Origin: Scilla litardierei
Lineage: Eukaryota > Streptophyta > Magnoliopsida > Asparagales > Asparagaceae
Assembly (NCBI GenBank): GCA_030789695.1
Contig: CM061141.1
Span: 280,805,871 to 280,869,870 of the forward strand
DNA: 64,000 bases
Direction: 5' to 3'
Shown: one piece after another, positions 24,788-35,776 of the stretch
Layout: the number at the start of each line of letters is the position of its first letter
How positions within the stretch are numbered: position 1 is the first letter of the stretch
The notes under the pieces: generated by a model
The model's database searches: none
Told to the model about the DNA's origin: nothing
The model's input: the letters and a program-made list of their open reading frames with translations, nothing else
Program-made: the position numbers and the translations under genes

Positions 24788-26336
24788 TGACTCGTCTCGA
24801 AATGTGAGAGTGCTACTCCCAAGTGTATGAGATCGATCAAGTAGTAAACCTGGATAGTCAGGTATCGAATCCACGGGAGAGTTGACCTGTAAACCAAAAG
24901 AATCAGTTTCTAAAGATTGATAAAACGATGAAAAACTACCACCTTTCGAAGGTGAGATAATCGTGATGATGGTTTTATGAGAAATTAATACTAAAACAAG
25001 TACGGAGAGTCGATATAAGAAACCAATAAGAGGAGCATGTGTTGGTTGTGATTTCATTAAGGGTTTTGTAATCGATGATTTTGAATATCTTTTCTATAAC
25101 TCAATGTCTCATCCGGCTAAAGTATGAGAACATCGGAATGTATGGCGATAAAGCACGTAAAAGAGTGCCAAAAAGTAATCACGTATAACGTCGATTTCAT
25201 AAGGAAAATACGCACAAGTGCCCTCTCGGGTCATGATACGTCCTCTCAGATCGCATCATGAATAAGTCTTACTCAGATCATATTCAATTAAGCATGCACA
25301 CGTCTCTGATTAACATACTCAATTAGAGTATACGTAGAAATCGATGAAATACGTGATTATAACATGCATATAGAGCGAAAAAACATCAAAATCAATGATC
25401 ACATAGCCCTAACTACATCACAACCAACACATGAGGGCACTATCCATGCATGGAGAGAAGAAAACTCAGTTTCATTAGCAAATATATGATCAAGAGTTCA
25501 AAATACATGCTAAATACATGAAATACAAGGTATAAGTTGAGATTTCTATCACCAAAACTCCTCAAAAAGCCTTGGAATTCCTTCTGCAAGAGCCTCCATT
25601 CTCTGTCTCCAAAGCCCCAGAAAATCTCTCGAAAATACGCACAAAAGAGCCTCTAATACGCAGTGAATACGGCCCAAAACCCTAGAATACGCTTAAATAG
25701 ATTCATTACGGGTTTTAGTAGTTAACGGGTTCCAAAACCCGCTACGTTAGCACCCAAACCCGCTTCCAATTACCGCTGCAAATCCTCGTCGTCCGATCAA
25801 AGCGGGATGGGCTGTGGTGTCGACGCATGGCCAACGGGTTTCGCCCGCTTCGTTTGATTCGAACCCAGCTCGGGTTCGATCTGGACCGTAGGATCACGAT
25901 CGTGCGGCTGTAAGCCAGCCACGTCACCTGCTTCGTTAGCCATTCGATCTGGCGGGGAAACGACGAGATCGCGCCACGTGTCAAGCGCTGGTCGAAGCGC
26001 CGTATACGAAAACGTATTTTCGTGAGTATTTGTGTATTTTCGACCGTATTTCTCCATTTAAATGGTATTCTGCATTCAATAATTCATATAAATTAGCATA
26101 GATCTAAGAAAAATACTAATAAATAGTCGTTGGAATCGTGAGATCGAGATCTTCGCATGAAAAATATAAAAAGGGCAGAAATACTCAGTTTATTACTGTT
26201 TTGTGCCTAAAATGAGAGTTTGCTCTAATAATTAAGGGTATTCAAAATACGATCATATTAGAGACCAAATACGTACCATATATGCACAAAATGGGGCTAA
26301 ATGAGGGGCTAAATATGTAATATTTACCATGAATCA
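24788..26336 (-). repeat. 5' LTR of the Athila-like element
   Basis: About 1549 bp bounded by the primer site on the left and by a TGAATCA end on the right. Its distal 410 bases match the truncated left copy. In element sense it starts TGATTCATGG. Short open frames inside it are incidental. Confidence 0.8.
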
Positions 26337-27571
26337 CTCCCCCTCAATACAAACCACAGTGGGTGGTCTCAACCAACCCCATGGAGTAATCTATGCAAGA
26401 TCCCCTTGCAAAACTAACTCGAATTAACTCCATTGATCCCTACCTTAGGTAGCCATCAGCTTCCCTCCTAGAGTAATAATCACGATCTTCAAAATCGATA
26501 AACCCTAGAGGCAATCCGCATGTCTTTTATACTAACCGACTCCCTACAATCTTGGAGTAGTTATGGAAGGTTATTCAATAAAATCATGTGCAGATTGTCA
26601 GCCCGCAAGTCACGGAATCACTTTGGGCACATGATCCCACCTATATCGGAACCCATAAATAGTTGCGGGAATAAAGCTTCAATCAGAGCTTTAGGAAATC
26701 TTATAGGGCAAACATCAGAATAATTTGAGGATAACTAAATAAGAGTATAAGATCTGAAGTCGTTTGCAAAATAAAGATCTGAAGTTGATGCAATCACCTC
26801 CGCAGTCTGGACTTCTCTTCAATAAGTTAGAACATTGTGTTGCAACTCATGTTACAACATGACTTACAACATGACCTATAACATAAGTAATAATAGGATC
26901 TTTCTCTTCAAGATAACCAAGATCCACTGAATAAAGCCAATGCCACTAATGATAAACCAGTCACACCACGTGAACCAACAATTTCCATTTACTAGAGAAT
27001 CCCTCCAAACAACTAATCATCTTCACATTGTGTATTTGTGCATGTTTAGTTTCTACTTTTTTTAACAGAACTCAATTCAATGATTAGTGCTTTGGAAATA
27101 CTTGGCATTTTATCTATTGGCATATATTCACTTACTTATTCAATGGTTTTCTTCAATCCACAAAAACGTATTTTCATCTTCAATTTGGGCTTTCTTTGAT
27201 CATTTAGCTCTCTGAGAGCCTATGTTGTGTACCTATAGAGGGCTATGTAAAATCCAGATTTTTAAGGAGACACTGCTAGGCCTGAACTCATTTCCCAATA
27301 TTTCAACACCCTAAACAATAGTATATATGTGAATTCGTGTTAGTTGAGTTTTTCATTGATGATACAAAACGTATTTCATATCGCAATACATAAGCAATAT
27401 TAATGGGGTGAAAAAGGAGGAAAATACGATGCGCATGCACATTTTGCCTGGTTAAAGAAATCCCAAATTCTATCTGAAGTGATCTTTGTAGTCTGAGAGA
27501 GAAAAGATCACTCCCTCCAAATTCTAGCACTAAAAATACTTTAACTAAAAGAAATGATAACCAACAATGTT
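26337..27571. other. Unassigned DNA between two retroelements
   Basis: About 1.2 kb with no credible gene. It should hold the DNA that flanked the Athila-like insertion, so a copia 5' half was expected, yet no gag or LTR matching 8226-8567 is recognisable. The part from 27000 onward is AT-rich and could be intron sequence of the MADS-box gene. No intervening-domain exon was found. Confidence 0.5.
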
Positions 27572-27576
27572 CAAAA
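27572..27576. repeat. Target-site duplication CAAAA (left)
   Basis: CAAAA immediately left of the LTR start TGAAGAAATT; the same five bases occur at 33145-33149. Confidence 0.75.
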
Positions 27577-28087
27577 TGAAGAAATTATAAAAGCGGAAAA
27601 ATATACGACTGATAGATGAAGATGAAGAGAAACCAGCTTAACTTTTCATATCTCATTATGTGTTTAAATATACAAAGTATCATAGGTATAATAGTAATTT
27701 ACATGATGAAAGCAATCTAGATTTATTGACAAACATTGATTGCGGATCTTCGCAATATTCGGTGCAATGCACCTGGTCACTATCTAATGGATGTGACAAT
27801 GATGGCCACTGGATATTGTGGAGATTTGGTTGATTTGCTTGATATTCCATTAATTGCGGATCTTGGCAAGGCTCGGTTCAATGCACCTGGTCACTATCTG
27901 ATGAAGGTGACAATGATGGCCGTCGGATATTGTAGAGATTTGGTTGACTTGCTAGATTTGCTTGATATTCCATTGATTGCAGATCTTGGCAAGATTCGGT
28001 GCAATGCACCGGGTCACTATCTGATGGACGTGACAATGATGGCCGCCGGATATTGTGGAGATTTGGTTTATTTGCTTGATATTCCTT
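27577..28087 (-). repeat. 3' LTR with three tandem repeats
   Basis: About 511 bp. From 27733 to 28087 it is built from three tandem units of roughly 113-123 bp, each starting near ATTGCGGATCTTGGCAA and ending near TTGCTTGATATTCC. In element sense these lie at the LTR start, that is in U3. Confidence 0.88.
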
Positions 28088-29960
28088 AAATGCCCCCACA
28101 AACTGATCGACAGAAATGACGAATAGTTTGGCACGAAGAAACTCGAAACGATCTGTCGGAAGACTTTTGGTAGAGATGTCAGCCAGGTTGTCTTCAGTGG
28201 AAATATGTTGTACATGAGATTGCCCAAAGTTACTTGTTCTCTGATAAAACGGTAGTCGATGGTGAAGTGTTTTGTCCGAGAATGGAAGACCGGATTGGAA
28301 GAGTGTGAGATTGTCGACTTATTGTCGCACCAGATGAGAGGCCTATCATGAAGAATGATGTGAAGGTCGGAGCAGAGGAGTTGCAGCCATATTAGTTCTT
28401 TGGCGGTGAGAGATAGAGATCGATACTCCGATTCTGTCGAGCTGTGGGCAACAGATGATTGTTTCTTAGCACTCCAGGTAATGGGACACTTACCGAGGAA
28501 AACACAGAAGCCATTGATAGATCGCCGATCTGTCGGGTCACCCGCCCAGTCAGCATTAGAAAAGGCGATGAGCGAAAGAGGGCCAGGGCGAAGAAGGATG
28601 ACATGATTTGAAGTATCCCGAAGGTAGCAAAGGATGCACATTGCAGCAGTATGATGATAAGCTCGAGGGGCATGGAGGAACTGACACACCTGGTTGAAGG
28701 CAAACAAAATATCTGGACGCATTAAAGTAAGATATTGGAGGGCGCCGACAATGCTGCGATAGAAGGATCCATCGGAAAGGAGATGATCTGATTCAGGGGT
28801 GGGTCGATTGGATGAGACAAGAGTGCGACTTGGCTTACAGATGAAGAGGCCAGCCTTCTGGATGAGTTCCATAGTATACTTGGTTTGATGCACAAAACAA
28901 CCTGTCGAGTTGCGATGTATTTCTAAGCCCAAGAAATAAGAAAGCTCGCCAAGGTCCTTCAGAGCAAATTCATCGGCCAATTTGGTGATTAATTGACGAA
29001 TGAAGTCGGGAGATGAGCCCAAGATAAGAATATCATCGACGTAAAGAAGGACGATTGTGCGATGATCACCGACATGGTGAATGAATATAGAGGAGTTGGT
29101 AGTGCTTGGAAGGAACCCTTGTGCTAGGAGAAAATGAGAGAAGCGAGCAAACCACTGCCGTAGGGCTTGCTTCAGGATGTACATGGCTTTTCGAAGCTTA
29201 CAGACGTGGCTTGGGAAAGAGCGATCCTCAAAGCCAGGTGGTTGTGTCATATAAAGATCTTCCTCTATGATCCCATGGAGGAAGGCATTGGAAACATCAA
29301 GCTGTCGGACAGGCCAGCTAAAGTGGAGAGCAAGTGAGATAAGAAGACGAATGATGCCATGCTTCGCCACCGGACTGAATGTCTCGGCATAATCAACTCC
29401 TTCTTTCTGGTGAAAGCCTTTGGCGACGAGACGAGCTTTGTAATAAGCAATGGAGCCGTCAGTATTGCGCTTGATGCGGTATACCCATTTGCACCCAATA
29501 ATGTTGGCAGAGGGCGGGCGAGGAACAAGCTCCCATGTGTCTTGCTGACGAAGGGTAGTGAACTCCTCCTGCATAGATGTGACCCATTCGGTTGATTTAG
29601 CAGCGGCTTTGTATGATAGCGGTTCCTCAGAGGAAAGCTGAGTATGTAGGTTGAGAGGTTGGTGCGGTTTGCTGATGCCTGCTTTCAAGCGGGTGATCAT
29701 AGGGTGAGTGAACTCAACACGGATAGTGGTGGGTGGCTTGTGTGGAGGATTTACTGGGAGATAAGAGTGTGGATGAATCGTGGGATTGTGGATAGCCGAG
29801 CGATGGGGAGTCAGATGAAGAGTTTGGCTCGGTGGGTCGGCAACAATGGGCGGTTGATGTGCAGGGAGAGGCGAAAGCTGAGAGGGAGAGGTCGGAGACA
29901 GAGTAGAATAGTTTGGTTGTCGATCGGGATATGTCGTAGGCCAAGAGGGAGAGTTTGTCG
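28088..29960 (-). pseudogene. Copia reverse transcriptase and RNase H
   Basis: The long frame at 27952-29700 begins with KAAAKSTEWVTSMQEEFTTL and carries GCKWVYRIKRNTDGSIAYYK, ARLVAKGFHQKEGVDYAETF, RQLDVSNAFLHGIIEEDLYM and the catalytic VLLYVDDILILG. RNase H follows with NADWAGDPTDRRSINGFCVF, SSVAHSSTESEYRSLSLTAK and WCDNKSTISHSSNPVFHSRT. The domain pair is uninterrupted, but near the C terminus the frame slips and runs into the LTR. The product would copy element RNA to DNA. Since integrase and gag are broken, this copy is not autonomous. Confidence 0.93.
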
Positions 29961-29979
29961 GCCGTGGAAGATGGTCTTC

Positions 29980-31520
29980 TTACTGAAGAGGGGATGGTGA
30001 GTAGGGCGGAATAACTCGGGGATGAGTCGGAGGAATTTGAGTTGGTGTAGGGAGTAACATGGGGAGAGGATAGATTGAAGGTGGGTGGATATGAGTCGGA
30101 GGAGGTGGATTAGTGGTCAGGTGAGGGGGGTAATGGATCGGAGGAGGACAACAATGAATCGGAGGTGGTGGATTAGAGGAATGGTTGAAAAATGGGAATG
30201 TTGTCTCTTCGAACTTTACATAGCAACTGTTGTAAATCCTCTGAGTGGAGAGTTCCATGCATTTGTAGGCCTTCATATTTTCGGCATATCCGAGAAAGAC
30301 ACATGGACGCAATCGAGCTTCAAGCTTGTTGAGTTCATACGGTCAAAGGCAAGGATAGCACAGACAGCCGAAAGTGCATAGCCAGTTGTAGTCGGGAAGC
30401 CTGTGATGGAGAATCTTAAACGGAGACATGTTATGGAGATTTATGGAAAGGAGGCTGTTAATGAGATACACCGTCGTCTTTGCAGCATCAGGCCAATATT
30501 TGGTAGGCATGGATGCTGTTAAAAGAAGAGCAACAGTTGTGTTAATGATATGCCTATGTTTTCTTTCGGCGACACCATTTTGCTCTGGTGTATAAGGAGC
30601 CGAAATCTGATGTATGATCCCGAGTTGGCGAAAGTGGGAAGAAAATTGATTATTGCAATATCCCCCCTGTCATCAAATCGAAAAATCTTTATTTTTGTGA
30701 TGAACTGCCGTTCAGCCAAAATTTGAAATTGTCGAAAGGCAGCAAACACATCATATTTGTGAATTAAAAGATATATCCAAATATAACGAGAGTAGTCATC
30801 AATGAAATTAATATAATAACGATATCCTTTATTAGATAGAACATGGGCAGGGCCCCATACATCAGAGTGAACTAAGGAGAGAGGAGAATCAGTTGTAGAG
30901 GTAGATAGAGGAAAGGGAAGTCTATGACTTTTGCTCATAGAGCATTGAGAACAAGGTGTTTGTGGAGAGAGCTTGAGAGACATCATTGAAGCAACTTTAG
31001 ACATAATGAGAGGAGCTTATGACCAAGGCGGGAGTGCCAAAGCGAGCCCGAAGAGGAAGACGTGTGGAGTGCTTCGGGATTTGAGAGGAGTGGGTAGAGA
31101 CCATTTACTTGGACCCTTGAGAATTTGGCGGCCAGTAGTGGCATCCTGCAAAATAAATCCAGAAGATGAAAATTGAATTGTGCAATTATTATCACGAGTG
31201 AATTTATAAACAGAAAGGAGGTTCTTGGAGAATTAAGGAGCATGAAGGATGCCTTTGAGATGTGTGGAAGAATAAGGAGAAGAAATAGAGGCAGTGCCAA
31301 TGTTGGCAATAGTTGCACTAGAGCTAGTGCCATCTAGGATTCGTTTGTTACCATCATACTGTGTCACCGTTTCCAGTTGAGATGAGTCGAACGTGACATG
31401 ATCCGTAGCACCAGTGTCGAGGTACCATTCACCACTTCCAGATGTGGTCGGGTTAGAGATATGTGTCTCTGACTTATTAAGATGTGGATCGTCTTTTTGA
31501 GGTGGTCAGCGAGCCAAAAG
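29980..31520 (-). pseudogene. Copia protease and integrase remnant
   Basis: The protease motif is read near 31430 (GEWYLDTGATDHVTFDSSQL). The integrase zinc finger side is at about 31000-31070 and the core at 30519-31004 includes LVHSDVWGPAHVLSNKGYRY and NFIDDYSRYIWIYLL. The second catalytic segment is degenerate (FDDRGD where LRTDGG is usual). The third, PEQNGVAERKHR, is in another frame near 30560-30600. The linker with RPCVFLGYAENMKAYKCMEL and a proline-rich stretch lies at 29980-30312. Frameshifts are frequent, so no product is expected. Confidence 0.88.
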
Positions 31521-31523
31521 CAG

Positions 31524-32531
31524 TCAAGTGTGTGATGAGTCGTGCTGGAGCACACTTGACAGGGATGTAGCGGCCAGAGGCATCAGTCGGCACCTGACGC
31601 TTAGACACATCCGACCGATGAAATGACCCGCTTTGCCTGCCTGCCAATGAAGGGGATGACTCTGTCCGCTTGTCGAGTTGAACGGTCGGTGTAGCTTGCC
31701 TCCTGAGTAAGAAGATCGGGTCGGACCGGGTATCGAGCTATGATATTGATTTGGCGGTCGAAAAGCACCTCGGGTCGTCAAGCTGGGGCGACCCCTATGA
31801 TCTCGATTGTCACGCCGACCAGGGTGGGATAAAAGGGCAGAGATGTTGGTTGAGGCAGGAGCAGAGGTCGGCTGACGCTGCAGTTGCATGTTGGCCTCCT
31901 CGGCCAGGAGACTATTCCATGGTTCTTCAACAATATAAGATTTTTCGCGGTTTTTGGCCATGATGCAGAAAGAGTTGTAGGAGAAGGGGATGCCATGAAG
32001 AATTTGTCGGACAACATGCCGAGTTGTGACAGTGTCAGGCCCCGCAGCGAGCAGTTGATCGTAGATCGATTTAGCTCGATCTAGATAGGTCGCCATGGAT
32101 TCGTCTTCTATGGTGAGAGAATTTAACTTTTCTTAAAGTAACTCGATGTGCCCTTCAGAGAGAAAGGCATATCACGTCTCTAATTTTGACCATAGTAGAT
32201 GTGAGGAGGAAACACCAAGAATGACGCTGAGAGCAGAGGTGGACAGGGTTGCTTGGATGCAAATACGTAGATGTTGATCAGTGACCAACAATTGTTGGAA
32301 TGCATGATTTTGAATTGGAGGAAGATGGATTGAATCAGTGGAGGCATGATCTGGAATAGTGGGAGAGGGAGAAGGCTTCGATCCATCAATGTAGTCGAGG
32401 AAGCCGTGAGCGTTGAGGACACCCACAACTTGCGATCGCCATAAAATGTAATTTGTGGAATCGAGGCGAGTGGTGATAAGAGTGGGAAATTTTGAAATAA
32501 GAAATTTTAGGTTGGGAGAGATCGGCTCCAC
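31524..32531 (-). pseudogene. Copia Gag remnant
   Basis: The start MEPISPNLKFLISKFPTLIT is at 32531, followed by RLDSTNYILWRSQVVGVLNA, typical of the N-terminal Gag of Ale/Retrofit elements. A stop near 32172 and a frameshift separate it from the second half at 31524-32096 (ATYLDRAKSIYDQLLAAG, then a glycine/arginine/proline-rich part). A degenerate zinc-knuckle-like KAGHFIG remains near 31620. The intact protein would form particles and bind RNA. Confidence 0.85.
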
Positions 32532-32616
32532 CTGAGAAGGATAAATGTTTTGATAAGAGAAGTTGGTTTGGACTTTTAGGAAGAGGACAAAGGATCAGAA
32601 TGTTGTGAAGCAGAAA

Positions 32617-32629
32617 AGCTCTGATACCA
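32617..32629 (-). other. Primer-binding site (initiator tRNA-Met type)
   Basis: In element sense TGGTATCAGAGCT directly follows the 5' LTR end, complementary to the 3' end of initiator methionine tRNA, as usual for plant copia elements. Confidence 0.85.
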
Positions 32630-33144
32630 TGAAGAAATTATAAAAGCGGAAAAGTATACGACTGATAGAAGAAGATGAAGAGAAACCAGCTTAACTTTTC
32701 ATTTCTCATTATGTGTTTAAATATACAAAGTATCACGGGTATAATAATAATTTACATGATGATAGAAATCTAGATTTATAGACAGACATTGATTGCGGAT
32801 CTTGGCAATATTCGGTGCAATGCACCTGGTCACTATCCGATGGATGTGACAATGATGGCCACCGGATATTGTGGAGATTTGGTTGACTTGCTTGATATTC
32901 CATTAATTGCGGATCTTGGCAAGATTCGGTGCAATGCACCTGGTCACTATCTGATGGAAGTGACAATGATGGCTGCTGGATATTTTGGAGATTTGGTTGA
33001 CTTGCTTGATTTGCTTGATATTCCATTGATTGCGGATCTTGGCAAGATTCGGTGCAATGTTACCTGGTCACTATCTGATGGACGTGACAATGATGGCTGC
33101 CGGATATTGTGGAGATTTGGTTGACTTGCTTGATATTCCTTGTA
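32630..33144 (-). repeat. 5' LTR with three tandem repeats
   Basis: About 515 bp, matching 27577-28087 including the three tandem units (32784-33140). Small indels distinguish the copies. It is followed by the duplication CAAAA at 33145-33149. Confidence 0.88.
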
Positions 33145-33149
33145 CAAAA
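33145..33149. repeat. Target-site duplication CAAAA (right)
   Basis: Second copy of the CAAAA found at 27572-27576. Confidence 0.75.
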
Positions 33150-33630
33150 GAGTTAAAAAAATTCTGTATTACCATATGTTGTGTATTTAAAATGTGGATT
33201 GCTAAAATGATTTTAAAAAAATCTTTCAAGCACATTGTATATCTCATATCAGGACTCTTGTCTAGGTTGTAGATTATTTATCTGAGTCAATGAATTTTTT
33301 GGGGGGTCTAATATTGCTTCCGAGGTTGAGAAAAATGGAGTCATTCATGGAAAGTCATGAGTGAAGTTTGCCGAAAGGCAAATCAAGCATTAACACTTGT
33401 GATCTTTTATTTCTTATACTCACTAACATTAGTAACACCATCAGCAAATTGGTCTCTGGTGTTTTCCTTGCTGACATCTATTCTTTCCAAATAAATGACG
33501 AATATCTTATTTCGTTCATAATAATGAGCTAACATGAATCCATATTACTTCAACCATGACCAGTTGATTTGTATTCAAACTTCTCACTGACTGCACGTTC
33601 CTAACAAACTATTTGTCTCAACTCTTTCAG
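33150..33630 (+). other. Intron sequence upstream of the first visible AG-like exon
   Basis: AT-rich DNA without coding features that ends in the pyrimidine-rich acceptor CTCAACTCTTTCAG at 33617-33630. It begins directly at the target duplication of the copia element, so that element lies in the same intron if the gene is intact. Confidence 0.65.
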
Positions 33631-34783
33631 TATTATCAGCAAGAAGCCACCAAATTACGTCAGCAAATAACCAACCTACAGAACTCTAACAGGTAACAAA
33701 ACAAACACATCATTTCACATTTTTCCTTCAAAAATATTTGTTCTAATTAATATGGTTGATTGATTATTTAGCAGGACTTTGATGGGGGAGTCTATCAGCA
33801 CAATGAGCCTTAGGGACCTGAAGCAGCTGGAGGGCAAACTGGAAAGAGGCATCAACAAGATAAGAACCAAAAAGGTAGTCATCCTTGTTTGCTATATGAC
33901 ATGTAATTTTTTTTTTCCTCACTTGCATCGCGATTATTGGTAATCATGCTTCTCGCCTGCAGAACGAATTGTTGTTTGCTGAGATCGAATACATGCAAAA
34001 AAGGGTGAGAACAAGAATCATCCCTTCCGATAGCATCTGTATTTGTATTTTCACTCCATCGATAACTCCCTGATTTAAACACCCTTGCTTTGCAGGAGAT
34101 GGAGATGCAGAATGATAATATGTACCTACGAAATAAGGTACATTAATTGTCTCTTCCCGAAATACGAAATTGACGGTATTGGTGAATAAATCTCTATAAC
34201 CAGTTGATTAAATATGTTGTGTGCATATCAAGAGTTCCTTAATTTCTCATTTGAATATGAATACCAAGAATCCTGAAATTATGTGTTGAAAATTTTAGTA
34301 CATATAAACCATAATTCAAAAGGAAACTGTGAAACAAATCTACGGGGGAGAAACATGGAATCCACCAACCAATTGTTTCTCCTAAAAAATAAGCATATAG
34401 ATGACTGTTCATTAGGTTAAGGTATGAAAATTATGTTCCACCTGAGAATAACAAGACTTGTTAAACACTAGTGAAGCATCCAATATGTCTTTTTTAAACA
34501 CAAACCATGGCTGACCTTATGCAGATAGCTGAGAATGAGAGGGCACAGCAACAGATGAACATGTTACCTGCAGCCACGGCCGAGTACGAGGGCATTCCCC
34601 AGTTCGACTCCCGGAACTTCCTCCAAGTGAGCTTGATGGAACCCAACCACCACCACCACCACTATTCTCGCCAGCAACAGACAACACTCCAGCTGGGGTA
34701 TACACACACACCCTATCCATAAAAAATTACTTGATATCTCTCAATCCATTAAGATTTTCATTGATTTTGTCAAATGCAGATGA
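33631..34783 (+). CDS. AGAMOUS-like MADS-box gene, K and C region exons (partial)
   Basis: Six exons are visible: 33631-33692 (62 bp), 33775-33874 (100), 33963-34004 (42), 34096-34137 (42), 34525-34697 (173) and from 34780, where the first base completes a glycine codon and TGA follows at 34781-34783. All introns have GT...AG ends and the 62/100/42/42 pattern is that of AGAMOUS. They give 140 residues: the K domain (YYQQEATKLRQQITNLQNSN, LRDLKQLEGKLERGINKIR, NELLFAEIEYMQKRE) and the C region with AG motif I (FDSRNFLQV) and AG motif II (SRQQQTTLQLG), plus a five-histidine run. Such proteins are nuclear transcription factors for stamen and carpel identity, acting in complexes through the K helices. 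The MADS and intervening exons were not found in the window, so the gene is either split by a huge intron or 5'-truncated. A D-class (seed) relative is less likely from the C terminus. Confidence 0.93.
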
Positions 34784-35331
34784 GGTGATGAGACGGGCAA
34801 CGACCCGAGGGTGCTGCTTTGCTTCACCAGCCTGGAACATGTTGAGTTTTAGTCCATGACAGCAGCTTCCCTTCATCTGCTACTGATTATTTCACTATGT
34901 TGTATCCGAGGAATGTGTTTGTTTGATGACTGTTACCTAACATGCATGTCTGCTCTCAAGTATGTCGTTACGGCATAACTCATTACTACTGCGTACTATT
35001 AGTGTATGATATGTTGTGTGGCATGCTTGTTATCTGCTTTAAATTAACTTAACAGGTGCCAAATCAGCGAACTTTCTGTTTCTGTTTTCTTTTTAGCTTA
35101 CGTCTACACTGAGTACATTTATATATTTTTAGTAGCTCTTGGCGTTGTAGGGTATCTTCTTTACACCATGACTCTGGTTCGGATGGAAAAGTTTTGAGCT
35201 TTTTCTCTCCCTGTTGTATTCAGTAAGGTTATATGCATGTGTTCGGTTCAGAATCAAAAGATTTCAACCTTTTTTTTCTGGCATGAGATCCAAGTTTTGA
35301 GGATAGAAATTAAGTATTGGGTATCGGTGGG
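34784..35331 (+). other. AG-like 3' untranslated region and downstream flank
   Basis: About 550 bases between the stop codon and the target duplication of the outer copia element. The first part should be 3' UTR in the last exon. No clear polyadenylation signal stands out and there is no other gene. Confidence 0.6.
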
Positions 35332-35336
35332 AACAC
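35332..35336. repeat. Target-site duplication AACAC (left)
   Basis: AACAC precedes the LTR at 35337; the same bases follow the other LTR at 57598-57602. Confidence 0.8.
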
Positions 35337-35743
35337 TGTGGTTGTTGGCTTGATAAACCCATATGGGCTGCCCTTGGTTGGTGCACCAACCCAAGGGGGT
35401 TGGTGCACCAACCCTCTCCCCCTTCATCTAGTATAAAAGGAAGGCAAGTGCTTGGTTATGAGAATTGAAAATTGGGAATCAAATTGAGCTTCTATTGAAG
35501 CATTGGGAAAGTTGTATGAGTTCCTATTGGAAGTTCCATAGGATCATTGAGATCCATCTTTGAGAGAGCCATCTTTGAGGATTTCTTAGGAGTAGTTGAG
35601 TGTCTTTTGTATCTCCTAATTGAAATCAAGAGAAATGTTCCGATGATCGTTAAGGCGACCTAAATCTTTTGTTTGCGTTCTCTCTATTTGTTCTTCGTGT
35701 TAGATACTTCGACGATCTGATTACTTCCGCTCGGCGTACAACA
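35337..35743 (+). repeat. 5' LTR of the outer copia element
   Basis: 407 bp, starting TGTGGTTGTTGGC and ending GTACAACA. It carries two perfect 16-base palindromes GGTTGGTGCACCAACC (35376-35391 and 35398-35413) and a TATA box TATAAAAG at 35432-35439. The primer site TGGTATCAGAGC starts at 35746. Confidence 0.88.
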
Positions 35744-35745
35744 AT

Positions 35746-35757
35746 TGGTATCAGAGC
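35746..35757 (+). other. Primer-binding site (initiator tRNA-Met type)
   Basis: TGGTATCAGAGC lies two bases inside the 5' LTR, complementary to the 3' end of initiator methionine tRNA. Confidence 0.85.
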
Positions 35758-35776
35758 TTTGGCGACGAAGATCTAG

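Larger units (their letters stand above)
11228..26336 (-). mobile_element. Athila-like Ty3/gypsy element with a nested insertion
   Basis: A minus-strand element with order 5' LTR (24788-26336), tRNA-Asp type primer site, gag, protease, reverse transcriptase, RNase H, integrase, a long non-coding 3' region and a 3' LTR fragment (11228-11637). The FMDD reverse transcriptase and the protease/RT wording are those of Athila/Tat lineage elements. A second retrotransposon (16735-23272) lies between gag and protease. Without it the element is about 8.6 kb. The two LTR copies differ visibly in the shared 400 bases, so the insertion is not recent. The 3' LTR is missing about 1.1 kb at its outer end, so target duplications cannot be checked. 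Confidence 0.88.
27577..33144 (-). mobile_element. Near-complete Ty1/copia element (Ale/Retrofit type)
   Basis: A 5.57-kb minus-strand element with LTRs at 27577-28087 and 32630-33144, a tRNA-Met primer site at 32617-32629, gag, protease, integrase, reverse transcriptase and RNase H in copia order, and a G-rich tract next to the 3' LTR. It is flanked by CAAAA on both sides. The Gag wording (RLDSTNYILWRSQV) is like Ale/Retrofit elements. Several frameshifts inactivate it. It sits about 480 bases upstream of the first visible exon of the MADS-box gene, in opposite orientation to that gene. Confidence 0.9.

Noticed and set aside
27736..28089. A 117-residue tandem-repeat protein (and its twin at 32789-33124)
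   Set aside because: The frame is produced by the three U3 tandem units of an LTR and lies antisense to the element; unit lengths are not conserved as multiples of three.
34507..34722. Independent 71-residue gene
   Set aside because: It is the fifth visible exon of the AGAMOUS-like gene read into flanking introns; the GT and AG sites and family alignment explain it.
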